Origin: Aureimonas altamirensis
GTDB taxonomy: Bacteria > Pseudomonadota > Alphaproteobacteria > Rhizobiales > Rhizobiaceae
Assembly (NCBI RefSeq): GCF_001463885.1
Contig: NZ_BBWQ01000012.1
Location: 62,001 to 126,000, forward strand
Reading direction: 5' to 3'
DNA: 64,000 nt
The notes under the pieces were generated by a model. The model was not told the origin of the DNA. It did not search any database and saw only the letters and a list, made by a program, of their open reading frames with translations. This document shows, one piece after another, positions 50,894-59,879 of the stretch. The position numbers and the translations under genes were made by a program. Positions within the stretch are counted from its first letter, which is position 1. Each line of letters begins with the position of its first letter.

Positions 50894-51976
50894 ATGAGCA
50901 ATGTCGCCGAGTTCGTCGACGTCACCAAACTGTATGGCGGGGTCAAGGCCGTCGACGGGTTGAACCTGTCCATCGGGGAGGCCCAGTTCGTCACGCTGCT
51001 CGGCCCGTCGGGCTGCGGCAAATCCACGACGCTGCGCATGCTGGGCGGTTTCGAGACGCCCGAGCACGGACGCATCCTGCTGTCGGGCAAGGATGTGACA
51101 CGCGTCCCGCCCAACCGACGCAACGTCAACATCGTTTTCCAGGACTACGCGCTGTTTCCGCACATGAACGTGCGGCAGAACATCGCCTTCGGCCTGGAGT
51201 TGAAGGGAATGGAGTCCGCCGCCATAGACCGCCGCGTGCGCGAACTCCTGGACATGGTGGAGCTTGGCCCCTTCGCAGAGCGTATGCCGACGGAACTGTC
51301 CGGCGGCCAGCGCCAGCGCGTGGCGCTGATCCGCGCCCTTGCACCCGATCCCGATGTGCTGCTGCTCGACGAGCCCCTCTCCGCGCTGGACGCCAAGCTG
51401 CGCCACCAGATGCAGGTCGAGCTGAAGAGCATCCAGAAGCGTACCGGCAAATCCTTCCTGTTCGTCACCCACGACCAGGAGGAAGCCCTGACCATGTCGG
51501 ACCTCGTCGTGGTGATGAACAAGGGCCGCATCGAGCAGATGGGTGGTCCGGAAGACCTGTACCGCAACCCGCAATCGCGCTTCGTCGCCAATTTCATCGG
51601 CGACACCAACCTCATTTCCGGCCGGGTCGGCGGCCGTGTAAACGACCGCATTTCGCTGGACTGGGGCTCCCGCCGCCTTCTGGCGCGGGCCGGCGCTACG
51701 CCGCCGGCCGAAGGCGCACAGGCCGAAGTGGCGGTGCGGCCCGAGGCGATCACCTTGTCGACATCCGCGCCGGCACTCGACAATGCGTTCCAGGCGAGCG
51801 TGCGCGAGCGCATCTTCAAAGGCAGCCATCTTCTGCTTTCCGTGGCGCTCGATGACGGCGCCACGCTGGAGGTGATGGCCGATCCGGCCAGCGCCGCCAA
51901 GCTGGACGACGGCCCCATCTGGATCGGCTGGGCGGCGGAGGATGCCGTCGTACTGCCAAAGGCCGCGGAGGCATGA
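50894..51976 (+). CDS. ABC transporter ATP-binding protein (PotA type)
   Basis: The protein has 360 residues. Walker A is [10 protein letters not shown], the signature [14 protein letters not shown], Walker B LLLDEPLSALDA and the switch His in VTHDQEEAL. The C-terminal TOBE domain (about 265-355, from VAVRPEAITL) is typical of polyamine/opine and related importers. Its ATG follows the permease stop directly, and its stop overlaps the ATG-ATG start of the flavoprotein gene. Confidence 0.92.
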   Translation: MSNVAEFVDVTKLYGGVKAVDGLNLSIGEAQFVTLLGPSGCGKSTTLRMLGGFETPEHGRILLSGKDVTRVPPNRRNVNIVFQDYALFPHMNVRQNIAFGLELKGMESAAIDRRVRELLDMVELGPFAERMPTELSGGQRQRVALIRALAPDPDVLLLDEPLSALDAKLRHQMQVELKSIQKRTGKSFLFVTHDQEEALTMSDLVVVMNKGRIEQMGGPEDLYRNPQSRFVANFIGDTNLISGRVGGRVNDRISLDWGSRRLLARAGATPPAEGAQAEVAVRPEAITLSTSAPALDNAFQASVRERIFKGSHLLLSVALDDGATLEVMADPASAAKLDDGPIWIGWAAEDAVVLPKAAEA

Positions 51977-53466
51977 TGCCGACGCCGGACGAACAGGAGC
52001 TTCTCCCCGATGCGGCCGAGCGTCTGCAGCGCCTGCAGGAGCGCCTTGCGGAAGACCTGGCACTGTTGAACTACCCGCTTGCCAACTGGGTGCCGCCGCG
52101 CACATCCGCCGATGGCCGGAAAGTTCTGGACGTGGTGGTGATCGGAGCCGGCATGTGCGGCCTGGTGGCCGGATTCGGCCTTCTGCGCGCAGGTATCTCC
52201 AACATCCGGATCGTCGATCGCGCCCCCGCCGGGCGCGAGGGACCATGGGTCACCTATGCGCGCATGGAGACGCTGCGCTCTCCCAAGCAGCTTCTGGGCC
52301 CGGCCTACGGCATGGCATCGCTGACGTTCCAGGCCTGGTACAGGGCAACGCGCGGCGATGCCGCATGGGACGCCCTTTTCCGCATACCGCGTCCGATGTG
52401 GATGGACTACCTCGCCTGGTATCGCAAGGCGCTGGCCTTGCCGGTCGAAAGCGGTGTCGACGTGACGCGGATCACGCCGCGCGCCGACGGCCTTTTCGAG
52501 CTGGAAGTGGCCGGCGGCGCGGGCGAGTCGATCCTGGCACGCCGCGTGGTGATGGCCGGCGGCCGCGAGGGCCTTGGCCGTCCGACCGTTCCGGACTTCG
52601 TCGACGGCCTGCCCCGACACCGTTGGGCCCATTCGTCCGAAACGATCGATTTCGACGCTTTGGCCGGCAAGCGCCTCGTCGTCATCGGCGTCGGCGCCTC
52701 GGCCGTGGACAATGCCGCGACGGCGCTGGAAGCCGGTGCGCGCGAGGTGCGACTTCTGGCGCGCCGACCGGCGATGCCCACCGTCAACAAGCTGATGGGT
52801 GTCGGCTCCTATGGGCTGACGGCGGGCTTCCCGACGCTGTCGCCGGAATGGCGCTGGCGCATCATGGCCTATTCCAACCGCCAGCAGACGCCGGCCCCCA
52901 GCAATTCGACACGCCGCGTCAGCCGGCATGCCAACGCCTATTTCCATTTTTCGGCCGGTATCGCGCGCGCCGAGGAAGCCGACGGACAGGTCGCGCTGAC
53001 GACGGTGTCCGGCCGACGCTTCACCACCGATTTCGTCATCCTCGGTACGGGCTTCACGGTGGATGTACGCTCGCGGCCGGAGATTGCCGCATTCTCCGAC
53101 GCCATAGCCACTTGGGGAGAACGGTTCACCCCGCCACCCGAAGACGCCGACGCATCGCTGGCCGCGTTTCCCTGGCTTGCGGAGGATTTTTCCTTCACCG
53201 AAAAATCGCCAGGCATGGCGCCTTTCCTCAAGCGGTTGCACTGCTTCAATTTCAGCGCATCGCTCAGCCTCGGCAAGGTTTCGGGCGACATACCCGCCAT
53301 CAGCGAAGGCGCGCATTGGCTGGCGCGCGGCATTTCTGCGGCGCTGTTCGACGACGATATCGACATCCATTGGCAGGCGCTTCTGGCCTACGAGAAGCCG
53401 GAGCTCGTCGGCGACGAATGGACGGATGCGGACGCCGGGCCGGCGCCGGCGGCGCGCTCGGCCTAA
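51976..53466 (+). CDS. FAD/NAD(P)-binding flavoprotein, monooxygenase-like
   Basis: The protein has 496 residues. The FAD-binding motif is VVVIGAGMCGLVAGFGLL (about 52-69), and a second Rossmann motif for NAD(P)H is LVVIGVGASAVDNAATALEA (about 234-253). Between them, LPRHRWAHSSETIDF resembles the F-x-G-x3-H region of class B flavin monooxygenases but lacks the exact fingerprint. It is therefore best called a flavin-containing monooxygenase relative. N-oxidation or oxidative cleavage of the imported substrate is inferred from context. The second of two adjacent ATGs has better spacing from GGAGG. Confidence 0.85.
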   Translation: MPTPDEQELLPDAAERLQRLQERLAEDLALLNYPLANWVPPRTSADGRKVLDVVVIGAGMCGLVAGFGLLRAGISNIRIVDRAPAGREGPWVTYARMETLRSPKQLLGPAYGMASLTFQAWYRATRGDAAWDALFRIPRPMWMDYLAWYRKALALPVESGVDVTRITPRADGLFELEVAGGAGESILARRVVMAGGREGLGRPTVPDFVDGLPRHRWAHSSETIDFDALAGKRLVVIGVGASAVDNAATALEAGAREVRLLARRPAMPTVNKLMGVGSYGLTAGFPTLSPEWRWRIMAYSNRQQTPAPSNSTRRVSRHANAYFHFSAGIARAEEADGQVALTTVSGRRFTTDFVILGTGFTVDVRSRPEIAAFSDAIATWGERFTPPPEDADASLAAFPWLAEDFSFTEKSPGMAPFLKRLHCFNFSASLSLGKVSGDIPAISEGAHWLARGISAALFDDDIDIHWQALLAYEKPELVGDEWTDADAGPAPAARSA

Positions 53467-53503
53467 GGCCGGGCTGCGGAAAACAGCACAAGGAAGAACG
53501 ACA

Positions 53504-53983
53504 ATGGAAGACGCCATCGACAGGATCGCCTCCATCGCGGAGGGATCGAACCTGTTCGACCTGCGCGGCGAGCGCGAGACGATCCTGCGCCTCAGCCAGA
53601 CCAGTTTCGTGGCCAGCCTGACGCCGCAGGACGAGGGAGAGCTGCCCGCTGCCGTGCGCGCGGCCCTTTCGGCACGCATGGCGCGGCTGCTGCGGGACGA
53701 CGCCGCCGCCGCCCTCTATGACGGAATGATCGGCGATGCCGGCGCCGACGTGCGCGCTCTGGCCGACCCCGCCCATAAGCCGCAGGACGCCCGATTGGCC
53801 GTCATGGCAGCGCGGGCCGACAAGCTGACCCTGCAGCCCGAAACCGCAACGCGCGGCGATGTGACGGCTCTTGCGGAAGCCGGCCTGTCGACGCGGACGA
53901 TCGTCTCGCTGACCGGGCTGATCGCCTTCGTCAACTACCAGCTGCGCGTGGCCGCCGGCCTGCGCGCCTTCAAGGGAAACTGA
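53504..53983 (+). CDS. CMD-domain protein, Avi_7170-like
   Basis: The protein has 159 residues and an all-helical carboxymuconolactone-decarboxylase/AhpD-like fold. Marks are RETILRLSQTSFVASL, RLAVMAARADKLTLQP and STRTIVSLTGLIAFVNYQLR. The usual AhpD CxxC is absent, so it is probably not itself redox-active. It resembles the family I know as Avi_7170, always encoded next to an Avi_7169-type alkylhydroperoxidase, as here (1 bp apart). The ATG follows AAGGAAGAACGACA. Confidence 0.82.
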   Translation: MEDAIDRIASIAEGSNLFDLRGERETILRLSQTSFVASLTPQDEGELPAAVRAALSARMARLLRDDAAAALYDGMIGDAGADVRALADPAHKPQDARLAVMAARADKLTLQPETATRGDVTALAEAGLSTRTIVSLTGLIAFVNYQLRVAAGLRAFKGN

Positions 53984-53984
53984 C

Positions 53985-54560
53985 ATGAGCCGGAGCCTAA
54001 CCGATTTCACGCTGGACCCGGTCGGCTGGCGGCCTTACGTGCAGCCGGTGTCGCTGGACGCGGCCACCGATGCACAGAAAGATGCGCTGAAGATCACGCC
54101 ATCGAACCGCAAGATCTCGGATTACGTGCTTGTGCTGGCGCACGATCCGGAAATGCTCGCCGAGCGCACACCCCTCTTCAACGACATTATGTATGCGCCG
54201 GGCGGCCTGTCGCGCGGCGAGCGGGAGCTCGGCTCGCTTGCGGCCTCGGTGCTGAACCACTGCATCTACTGCGCCTATGTGCATGCCACGCGCTATATCG
54301 GCGAAACCGGCAAGCGCGATGTGGTCGACGCCATCTATGCCGACAAGGACAAGGCCGCACTGCCGGCCCGCGAGCAGGCGATCCTCGACTATTCGGTCAA
54401 GCTGACGCGCGCCCCCCACGAACTGTCGGAAGCCGACACGCAATCGCTGCGCGACGTCGGACTGTCGGAGCTCGAGATCCTGGATCTGATCCATGCCGTG
54501 GCGATCTTCGGATGGGCCAACCGGCTGATGCACACGCTGGGCGAAGCGATCGAAGGGTGA
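53985..54560 (+). CDS. Alkylhydroperoxidase-domain protein, Avi_7169-like
   Basis: The protein has 191 residues. The AhpD-type active-site region NHCIYCAYVHATRYIG retains both cysteines (CIYC) and the nearby His, so peroxidase or thiol-disulfide activity is possible. The peroxidase-related layout, PVSLDAATDAQKDALKI and FGWANRLMHTLGEAI, matches the Avi_7169 group as I know it. It is the last gene of the importer-flavoprotein operon. It may remove peroxide or reactive by-products of the flavoprotein reaction; this is inference. Confidence 0.85.
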   Translation: MSRSLTDFTLDPVGWRPYVQPVSLDAATDAQKDALKITPSNRKISDYVLVLAHDPEMLAERTPLFNDIMYAPGGLSRGERELGSLAASVLNHCIYCAYVHATRYIGETGKRDVVDAIYADKDKAALPAREQAILDYSVKLTRAPHELSEADTQSLRDVGLSELEILDLIHAVAIFGWANRLMHTLGEAIEG

Positions 54561-54601
54561 CCGCCGACCTGCCGGAACGCGGTAGCACAAGCGTGGAAGG
54601 C

Positions 54602-55921
54602 ATGGCTGCGCCGCGCCCGTTTGCCGTCACGCACCGCTCTGTCCTGGCAATCGCCCTGCCGATGATGCTGACGCATCTGTCGACGCCGCTGGTGGGGCTG
54701 GTCTCCACCGGCGTCATCGGGCAACTCGGCAATGCCGCGCTTGTCGGCGGCGTCGCCCTGGCCGCCGTGGTATTCGACGTCGTGTTCGTGTCTTGCAACT
54801 TCCTGCGCGGAGCCACGACCGGCTTTACCGCACAGTCCGTCGGCGCCGGCGACAAGACGGAAGAGCAGACGATGCTGGCGGGCGGCATCCTGATGGCCCT
54901 TGCCATCGGCCTCTGTCTGCTGGCCCTGCAAGCACCCATAGGGCAGTTCGGCCTGTCCCTTCTAGGCGCCGACGGCGCCGTAGCGGACGCGGCGCAAACC
55001 TATTTCGCCATCCGCATCTGGTCCGCTCCCTGCGTTCTGTTCAACTACGTCGTCTTCGGCTGGATACTCGGACGCGGCGAAGCCTTCCTTGCCCTCGCCC
55101 TGCAGACGCTGCTCAACGGCCTCGGCATCGGCCTTGCCCTCTGGCTGGTGCTCAGCCAGGGGCATGGCGTTGCCGGTGCGGCCTGGGCGACGCTGGTTGC
55201 GGAGGCGGTCACCGCACTGGCCGGCGCCGCGATCGTCCTGATCAGAACCGACCGGCGGCATTGGCACCTGGGCCTGCTGCGCGACGGCTCCCGGGTGCGA
55301 AGGCTGTTCGGCGTCAACGCCGACATGATGGTTCGCTCCATCGCGCTGCTTCTCGGCATCTCTTTTTTCACGCGCGAAAGCGGGCAGTTCGGCACCGACA
55401 TTCTGGCCGCCAACACCATCCTGCTGCGCTACTACTTCCTGGCGGTGTCGTTCCTCGACGGGGTCGCGGCCGCGGCAGAGCAATTGGCCGGCCGCTCGGT
55501 CGGCGCGCGCTACCGGCCGGCCTTTGAGCGTACGGTGCGGCTGACGACGCTTTGGGGCGTCGGTTTCGCCGTGGCCATGGCGGCGGCGATCCTGTTTACG
55601 GGCCCATCGGTCATCGCACTGATGGCGCCGACACCGGCGGTCGAGGCCGCCGCCCTCACCTTCCTGCCCTGGGCGGTGGCGTTGCCGCTGTCCGGTGTCA
55701 TCGCCTTCCAGATGGACGGCATCTTCATCGGGGCGACATGGTCCCGCGAGATGCGCAACATGATGCTGGCGTCCCTTGCCATCTACATGGCGGCAGAGGC
55801 GGTGCTGACGCCCCATTGGGGCAATCATGGCCTGTGGCTGTCCCTGCTCATCTTCCAGGGTGCGCGCAGCATCTTCTTCCGGCTGTGGATGATCCGCCTG
55901 GTGCCGCGCACCTTTGCCTGA
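54602..55921 (+). CDS. MATE family efflux transporter (DinF-like)
   Basis: The protein has about 439 residues with twelve membrane helices. Markers are IALPMMLTHLSTPLVGLVST at the start, FTAQSVGAGDKTEEQ in the first half and NTILLRYYFLAVSFLDGVAA in the second. DinF/NorM-type proteins exchange organic cations or drugs for protons or sodium. A GTG at 54557, which overlaps the preceding stop, is an alternative start adding 15 residues. The ATG gives the usual N-terminus. It may be cotranscribed with the upstream operon. Confidence 0.9.
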   Translation: MAAPRPFAVTHRSVLAIALPMMLTHLSTPLVGLVSTGVIGQLGNAALVGGVALAAVVFDVVFVSCNFLRGATTGFTAQSVGAGDKTEEQTMLAGGILMALAIGLCLLALQAPIGQFGLSLLGADGAVADAAQTYFAIRIWSAPCVLFNYVVFGWILGRGEAFLALALQTLLNGLGIGLALWLVLSQGHGVAGAAWATLVAEAVTALAGAAIVLIRTDRRHWHLGLLRDGSRVRRLFGVNADMMVRSIALLLGISFFTRESGQFGTDILAANTILLRYYFLAVSFLDGVAAAAEQLAGRSVGARYRPAFERTVRLTTLWGVGFAVAMAAAILFTGPSVIALMAPTPAVEAAALTFLPWAVALPLSGVIAFQMDGIFIGATWSREMRNMMLASLAIYMAAEAVLTPHWGNHGLWLSLLIFQGARSIFFRLWMIRLVPRTFA

Positions 55922-55928
55922 GCGACGA

Positions 55929-56351
55929 TCAGCCCGGCGGGACGGGACAGCTCGTATCGCCCTCCTCGCAGGACAACAGAGTCTCCAGATCGGCGATGCG
56001 CGCGTCGGTCAGCGACGTCAGGCAGAGGGATCGAACCATCGGCTCGATACTGCCGCCCTGCACGGCCGACGTCCGGAAGGCGCATTCGGCATCGCGGAAG
56101 GCGATCCAGCGCCGCTGGGCGTCCACGAGGAGGCCACGGGCATCGGCATCGCCGGCAAGCCGGCCTTCCACCGTGCGGTATAGCTGGTTCAGCTTCTTGT
56201 CCGAGACGCCCAAAGCCTTGGCACTGCATTCGTTGAGCTCGAGTTGGGTTTGCGCGGCATCGCAGGCCGAGCTCTCATTCGTCTGTGGCTGGCTCTGCGC
56301 CGGCCCGGCGGCGCACATGATGATCGCAGATACTGCGAAGACAAGACGCAT
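55929..56351 (-). CDS. Exported LprI-like (DUF1311) protein
   Basis: The protein has 140 residues with a signal peptide (about 1-20, ending AQSQP). The mature part is a DUF1311/LprI-type domain with four or more cysteines: SSACDAAQTQLELNECSAKA, RRWIAFRDAECAF and SLCLTSLTDARIADLE. LprI in mycobacteria inhibits lysozyme; in proteobacteria the role is mostly unproven. It converges with the MATE gene, with 7 bp between the stops. Confidence 0.87.
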   Translation of the reverse strand: MRLVFAVSAIIMCAAGPAQSQPQTNESSACDAAQTQLELNECSAKALGVSDKKLNQLYRTVEGRLAGDADARGLLVDAQRRWIAFRDAECAFRTSAVQGGSIEPMVRSLCLTSLTDARIADLETLLSCEEGDTSCPVPPG

Positions 56352-56490
56352 CGTTTCTCCTTTCGACGATCGCGCGTGTCGCCCTGCGTCATTGCAGGGC
56401 AGACCTTCCCGAGGCGCATGGCCGACGCATTGTAAGTCGGCACAAGCTTTAAGATAAGCACTGGAATGTCAGCAACCGGAAGACGCGCAT

Positions 56491-58131
56491 ATGAAGCACA
56501 GTTCAGACAACAGCCCAGGCACCCGGTCGGGCCTTCTGACGATCAGCCGCCGCCAGCTTCTGGGCGGCGCGATGGCCGGTGCAGCGGTCGCCACGCTTCC
56601 CGGCTGTGCGGCTGCGACCGTCGAGGCGGACCGCACCGTGGATGTCGTGCTGATCGGTGGCGGCGTCATGAGCGCGACCCTCGGTGCCCTGTTGCGGCAA
56701 CTCGAACCCGGCTGGACGATGGAGATGTTCGAACGCCTCGATGCCGTCGGGCTTGAAAGCTCCAACGCCTGGCACAATGCCGGGACCGGCCATTCGGCGC
56801 TGTGCGAGCTCAACTACACGCCGGAAGACGAAGACGGACATATCGACGTCACCCGTGCCGTCCGGATCAACGAGTCCTTCCAGATCTCCCGGCAGTTCTG
56901 GTCGTCGATGGTTACTCGCGGCGTTCTGCAAAATCCGCGAAGCTTCATCAATGCCACGCCCCACATGAGTTTCGTCTGGGGCGAGGACGATGTGGATTTC
57001 CTGCGACGCCGCCATGCTGCGCTGGTGGAACAGCCTTTGTTCACCGGCATGCGCTTCTCGACGGATCCGGTGGAAATCCATCAATGGGCGCCGTTGCTGA
57101 TCGAGGGCCGGGACACGACCCAGCCGATTGCGGCGACATGGTCGGGCCTCGACACCGATGTCGATTTCGGTGAATTGACCCGCCAATATGTCGCCCATCT
57201 CCAGTCGGCGGAAAACTTTGCCCTCCAATTGTCCTGCGAAGTCGAAGGTCTGGAGCGCAATGCCGACGGCACATGGAAGGTCATCTATGCGCCGACGAAC
57301 GGGTCCGACCGCAAGGCGGTGAATGCCCGGTCGGTGTTCATCGGTGCCGGCGGCGCGGCTATCCTGCTGCTGCAGGAAAGCGCAATTCCGGAAGCGGGCT
57401 CCTATGGCGGCTTCCCTGTCGGCGGCTCCTTCCTCGTCAACCGCAACCCTGCGCTTGCCGATCGCTACCTCGCCAAGGCCTACGGAAAGGCGGCGGCCGG
57501 TGCGCCGCCCATGTCGGTGCCGCATCTCGATACGCGGGTGATCGACGGCGAGCGTGCGCTGCTGTTCGGCCCGTTTGCGACCTTCTCGACCAACTTCCTG
57601 ATGGAGGGGTCGCGGCTCGACCTCCTGTCCTCCGTTCAGACCACCAATATCGGCCCGATGGTGCATGTCGGGCTGGATGAGTTCGGTCTGGTGCAGTATC
57701 TGGTCGGCGAAGTGCTCCAGTCGCAGGAAGACCGGATAGAGGCGCTCCGGGCCTATTTCCCGGATGCGGTGGCGGACGAGTGGACGCTCGTCCAAGCCGG
57801 CCAGCGGGTGCAGATCATCGATCGCGACGAATCCGGGCGCGGAAACCTGGAGTTCGGCACGCGCCTGGTGGTGGCCGAAGACGGCAGCATCGCCGCCCTT
57901 CTCGGCGCATCTCCCGGTGGCTCGACCGCGCCGTCAATCATGCTGGACGCCCTTCAGGAAATGTTCCCCGACCGGTTCGCCACGCCCGAATGGCAGGCCA
58001 CGATCCGGGAAATCGTGCCCGGCTTCGGCACGCAGTTGAATACCGAGCCGGAGCTGTTCCGCTCGCTGCTATCGCAAACCACGGCGACCCTTCAGCTCGA
58101 GCTGCCGGAGCATTTGCCCGAACCGGCCTGA
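56491..58131 (+). CDS. mqo: Malate:quinone oxidoreductase with Tat/lipoprotein-like leader
   Basis: The protein has 546 residues. The FAD-binding motif VDVVLIGGGVMSATLGALL starts at about residue 50. WHNAGTGHSALCELNYTP, FSTNFLMEGSRLDLL and LGASPGGSTAPSIML are Mqo signatures. Mqo oxidises malate to oxaloacetate and passes electrons to quinone on the cytoplasmic face of the membrane. Here the first 45 residues are extra: ISRRQLLGGAMAGAAVA is a twin-arginine motif plus hydrophobic stretch ending in LPGC (Cys39). This predicts export or lipid anchoring, which is unusual. No malate dehydrogenase gene is nearby. Confidence 0.93.
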   Translation: MKHSSDNSPGTRSGLLTISRRQLLGGAMAGAAVATLPGCAAATVEADRTVDVVLIGGGVMSATLGALLRQLEPGWTMEMFERLDAVGLESSNAWHNAGTGHSALCELNYTPEDEDGHIDVTRAVRINESFQISRQFWSSMVTRGVLQNPRSFINATPHMSFVWGEDDVDFLRRRHAALVEQPLFTGMRFSTDPVEIHQWAPLLIEGRDTTQPIAATWSGLDTDVDFGELTRQYVAHLQSAENFALQLSCEVEGLERNADGTWKVIYAPTNGSDRKAVNARSVFIGAGGAAILLLQESAIPEAGSYGGFPVGGSFLVNRNPALADRYLAKAYGKAAAGAPPMSVPHLDTRVIDGERALLFGPFATFSTNFLMEGSRLDLLSSVQTTNIGPMVHVGLDEFGLVQYLVGEVLQSQEDRIEALRAYFPDAVADEWTLVQAGQRVQIIDRDESGRGNLEFGTRLVVAEDGSIAALLGASPGGSTAPSIMLDALQEMFPDRFATPEWQATIREIVPGFGTQLNTEPELFRSLLSQTTATLQLELPEHLPEPA

Positions 58132-58145
58132 TCCGCATTCCCCAC

Positions 58146-58168
58146 GCGGCGCGGATCATCCGCGCCGC
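58146..58168. terminator. Inverted repeat between convergent mqo and PhnB-like genes
   Basis: GCGGCGCGGAT (58146-58156) is the exact reverse complement of ATCCGCGCCGC (58158-58168). It spans the stop codon of the PhnB-like gene. T-tracts are lacking, but its place between two convergent genes fits a bidirectional terminator. Confidence 0.5.
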
Positions 58169-58635
58169 GCAGCCTCGATGACGGCGATGTCGATCTTGCC
58201 CATGGTCATCATGGCTTCGAAGGCACGCTTCGCCTCGATGCCGCCGGCCGCGATCGCGTCTGTCAGCGCGCGAGGCGTGATCTGCCAGGATATGCCCCAT
58301 CTGTCCTTGCACCAGCCGCACTGGCTTTCCTGTCCGCCATTGCCCACGATGGCGTTCCAGTAGCGGTCCGTCTCTTCCTGATCGTCGGTCGCGATCTGGA
58401 AAGAGAATGCCTCGCTGTGCTTGAACGCCGTTCCACCATTGAGGCCGATGCAGGCAATGCCGGCCACCGTGAAATCAACCGTCAGCACATCGCCGGCCTT
58501 GCCCGACGGGTAGTCACCCGGCGCGCGGTACACCGCTGCGACGCGGCTGTCCGGGAACGTCTCGGCATAGAAGCGTGCCGCCTCCTCGGCTTCATTGACG
58601 TACCAGATGCAAACTCTGTTCTTCTCGGTCGACAT
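58156..58635 (-). CDS. VOC/PhnB-like family protein
   Basis: The protein has 159 residues, a single glyoxalase-fold domain of the PhnB/3-demethylubiquinone-methyltransferase-like group: EAARFYAETFPDSRVAAVYR, FTVAGIACIGLNGG and DRYWNAIVGNGGQESQCGWC followed by KDRWGISWQI. The C-terminus AFEAMMTMGKIDIAVIEAA is the usual tail of the group. Enzymatic activity is unproven in this family. The stop codon lies in a long inverted repeat shared with the end of mqo. Confidence 0.88.
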   Translation of the reverse strand: MSTEKNRVCIWYVNEAEEAARFYAETFPDSRVAAVYRAPGDYPSGKAGDVLTVDFTVAGIACIGLNGGTAFKHSEAFSFQIATDDQEETDRYWNAIVGNGGQESQCGWCKDRWGISWQITPRALTDAIAAGGIEAKRAFEAMMTMGKIDIAVIEAARRG

Positions 58636-58752
58636 TTCGCGAACCCCGTCTCTCCCAATAAAAGGTTTATATCAACCTATTCGATGGCTGTCGACCGGTC
58701 GGCGGAACCCTGCCGTAAGCGGCAACCCGGCAGCGCCGGGCTGCCGCCGCCG

Positions 58753-59790
58753 TCACCCCGCAATCGGCGGATCGAGCCGCGCAAAACCCTCCTGCCGGCG
58801 ATACGGGAAATGGGGGTACGGCGCGGTCACGGCGCTGGCTTCGTCCAGCCTTGCCACCTGGTCGGTCGTCAGGCTCCAGCCGACCGCGCCAAGGTTCTGC
58901 CGAAGCTGGGCTTCGTTACGCGCACCAACGATGACCGAGGACACGGTCGGCCGCCGCAGCAGCCAGTTGAGCGCGATCTGCGGTACGGTCTTGCCGGTTT
59001 CCTCGGCGATCTCGTCGAGCGCGTCGACCACGCGGTACAGATGTTCGTCGTCCACGGGCGGGCCGAACTCGGCTGTCGCATGCAGCCGGCTACCGTCGGG
59101 CAACGGCGTGCCGCGGCGGATTCTGCCGGTCAGCCTGCCCCAGCCGAGCGGGCTCCAGACCATCGCCCCAAGCCCCTGATCGTCGCCCAACGGCATCAGA
59201 TCCCATTCGTAATCGCGCCCGACCAAAGAGTAGTAGACCTGGTTGGCGACATAGCGCGGCCAGCCATAGCGGTCGGCGACGGCCAGCGATTTCATGATCT
59301 GCCAGCCGGAGAAGTTGGATACGCCCACATAACGCACCTTGCCGGCGCGCACGAGCGTATCGAGGGTCGAGAGCACTTCCTCGACCGGCGTGCCGGCATC
59401 GAAGGCGTGAAGCTGCAGGATATCGATGTAGTCGGTCTGCAGGCGGCGCAGCGCATCCTCGACGGCGCGGATCAGCCGGAACCTCGATGAGCCTGCATCG
59501 TTCGGCCCGTCGCCCATCGGCAGGCTGGTCTTGGTGGAGATCAGGACGGTATCGCGCCGCCCCTTGATGGCCTCGCCAAGCACGGTCTCGGAAGCGCCGT
59601 TCGAATAGACATCAGCGGTGTCGAACAGGTTGACCCCGGCCTCCAGGCATATGTCCACAAGGCGGCTGGCCTCCGACGTGTCGGAACTGCCCCAATTGCC
59701 GAATAGCGGGCCGGAACCGCCGAAGGTGCCGGCGCCAAAGCTGAGGACCGGTACCTTGAGGCCGGATTTGCCGAGTGGCCGATAGTCCAT
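58753..59790 (-). CDS. Aldo/keto reductase (AKR, YghZ/KAB-like)
   Basis: The protein has 345 residues. The barrel starts MDYRPLGKSGLKVPVLSFG. Tetrad residues lie in DTADVYSNG (Asp, Tyr), ISTKTSL (Lys) and ILQLHAFD (His). NADPH contacts are in SSVIVGARNEAQLRQNL. It is divergent from a LysR gene, with a palindromic operator between them, so it is the probable target of that regulator. The substrate is unknown. Confidence 0.92.
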   Translation of the reverse strand: MDYRPLGKSGLKVPVLSFGAGTFGGSGPLFGNWGSSDTSEASRLVDICLEAGVNLFDTADVYSNGASETVLGEAIKGRRDTVLISTKTSLPMGDGPNDAGSSRFRLIRAVEDALRRLQTDYIDILQLHAFDAGTPVEEVLSTLDTLVRAGKVRYVGVSNFSGWQIMKSLAVADRYGWPRYVANQVYYSLVGRDYEWDLMPLGDDQGLGAMVWSPLGWGRLTGRIRRGTPLPDGSRLHATAEFGPPVDDEHLYRVVDALDEIAEETGKTVPQIALNWLLRRPTVSSVIVGARNEAQLRQNLGAVGWSLTTDQVARLDEASAVTAPYPHFPYRRQEGFARLDPPIAG

Positions 59791-59879
59791 GTGAAGGCTC
59801 CTGGGTGATAAGCCGGAAACGATCTGGACAAGATAGACGCTCCTACGGCGATGACGTAGACGGTGATCGGGAACATCAT

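Noticed and set aside
49754-52246. An 830-codon minus-strand frame across the permease and ATPase genes
   Set aside because: It is the mirror of the plus-strand transporter genes, rich in Arg/His/Gln/Asp, and has no recognisable domain.
45619-54560. Horizontally acquired island or opine plasmid segment
   Set aside because: Base composition looks like the neighbours, no tRNA, integrase, IS or direct repeats border it, and it is flanked by core genes on the left.
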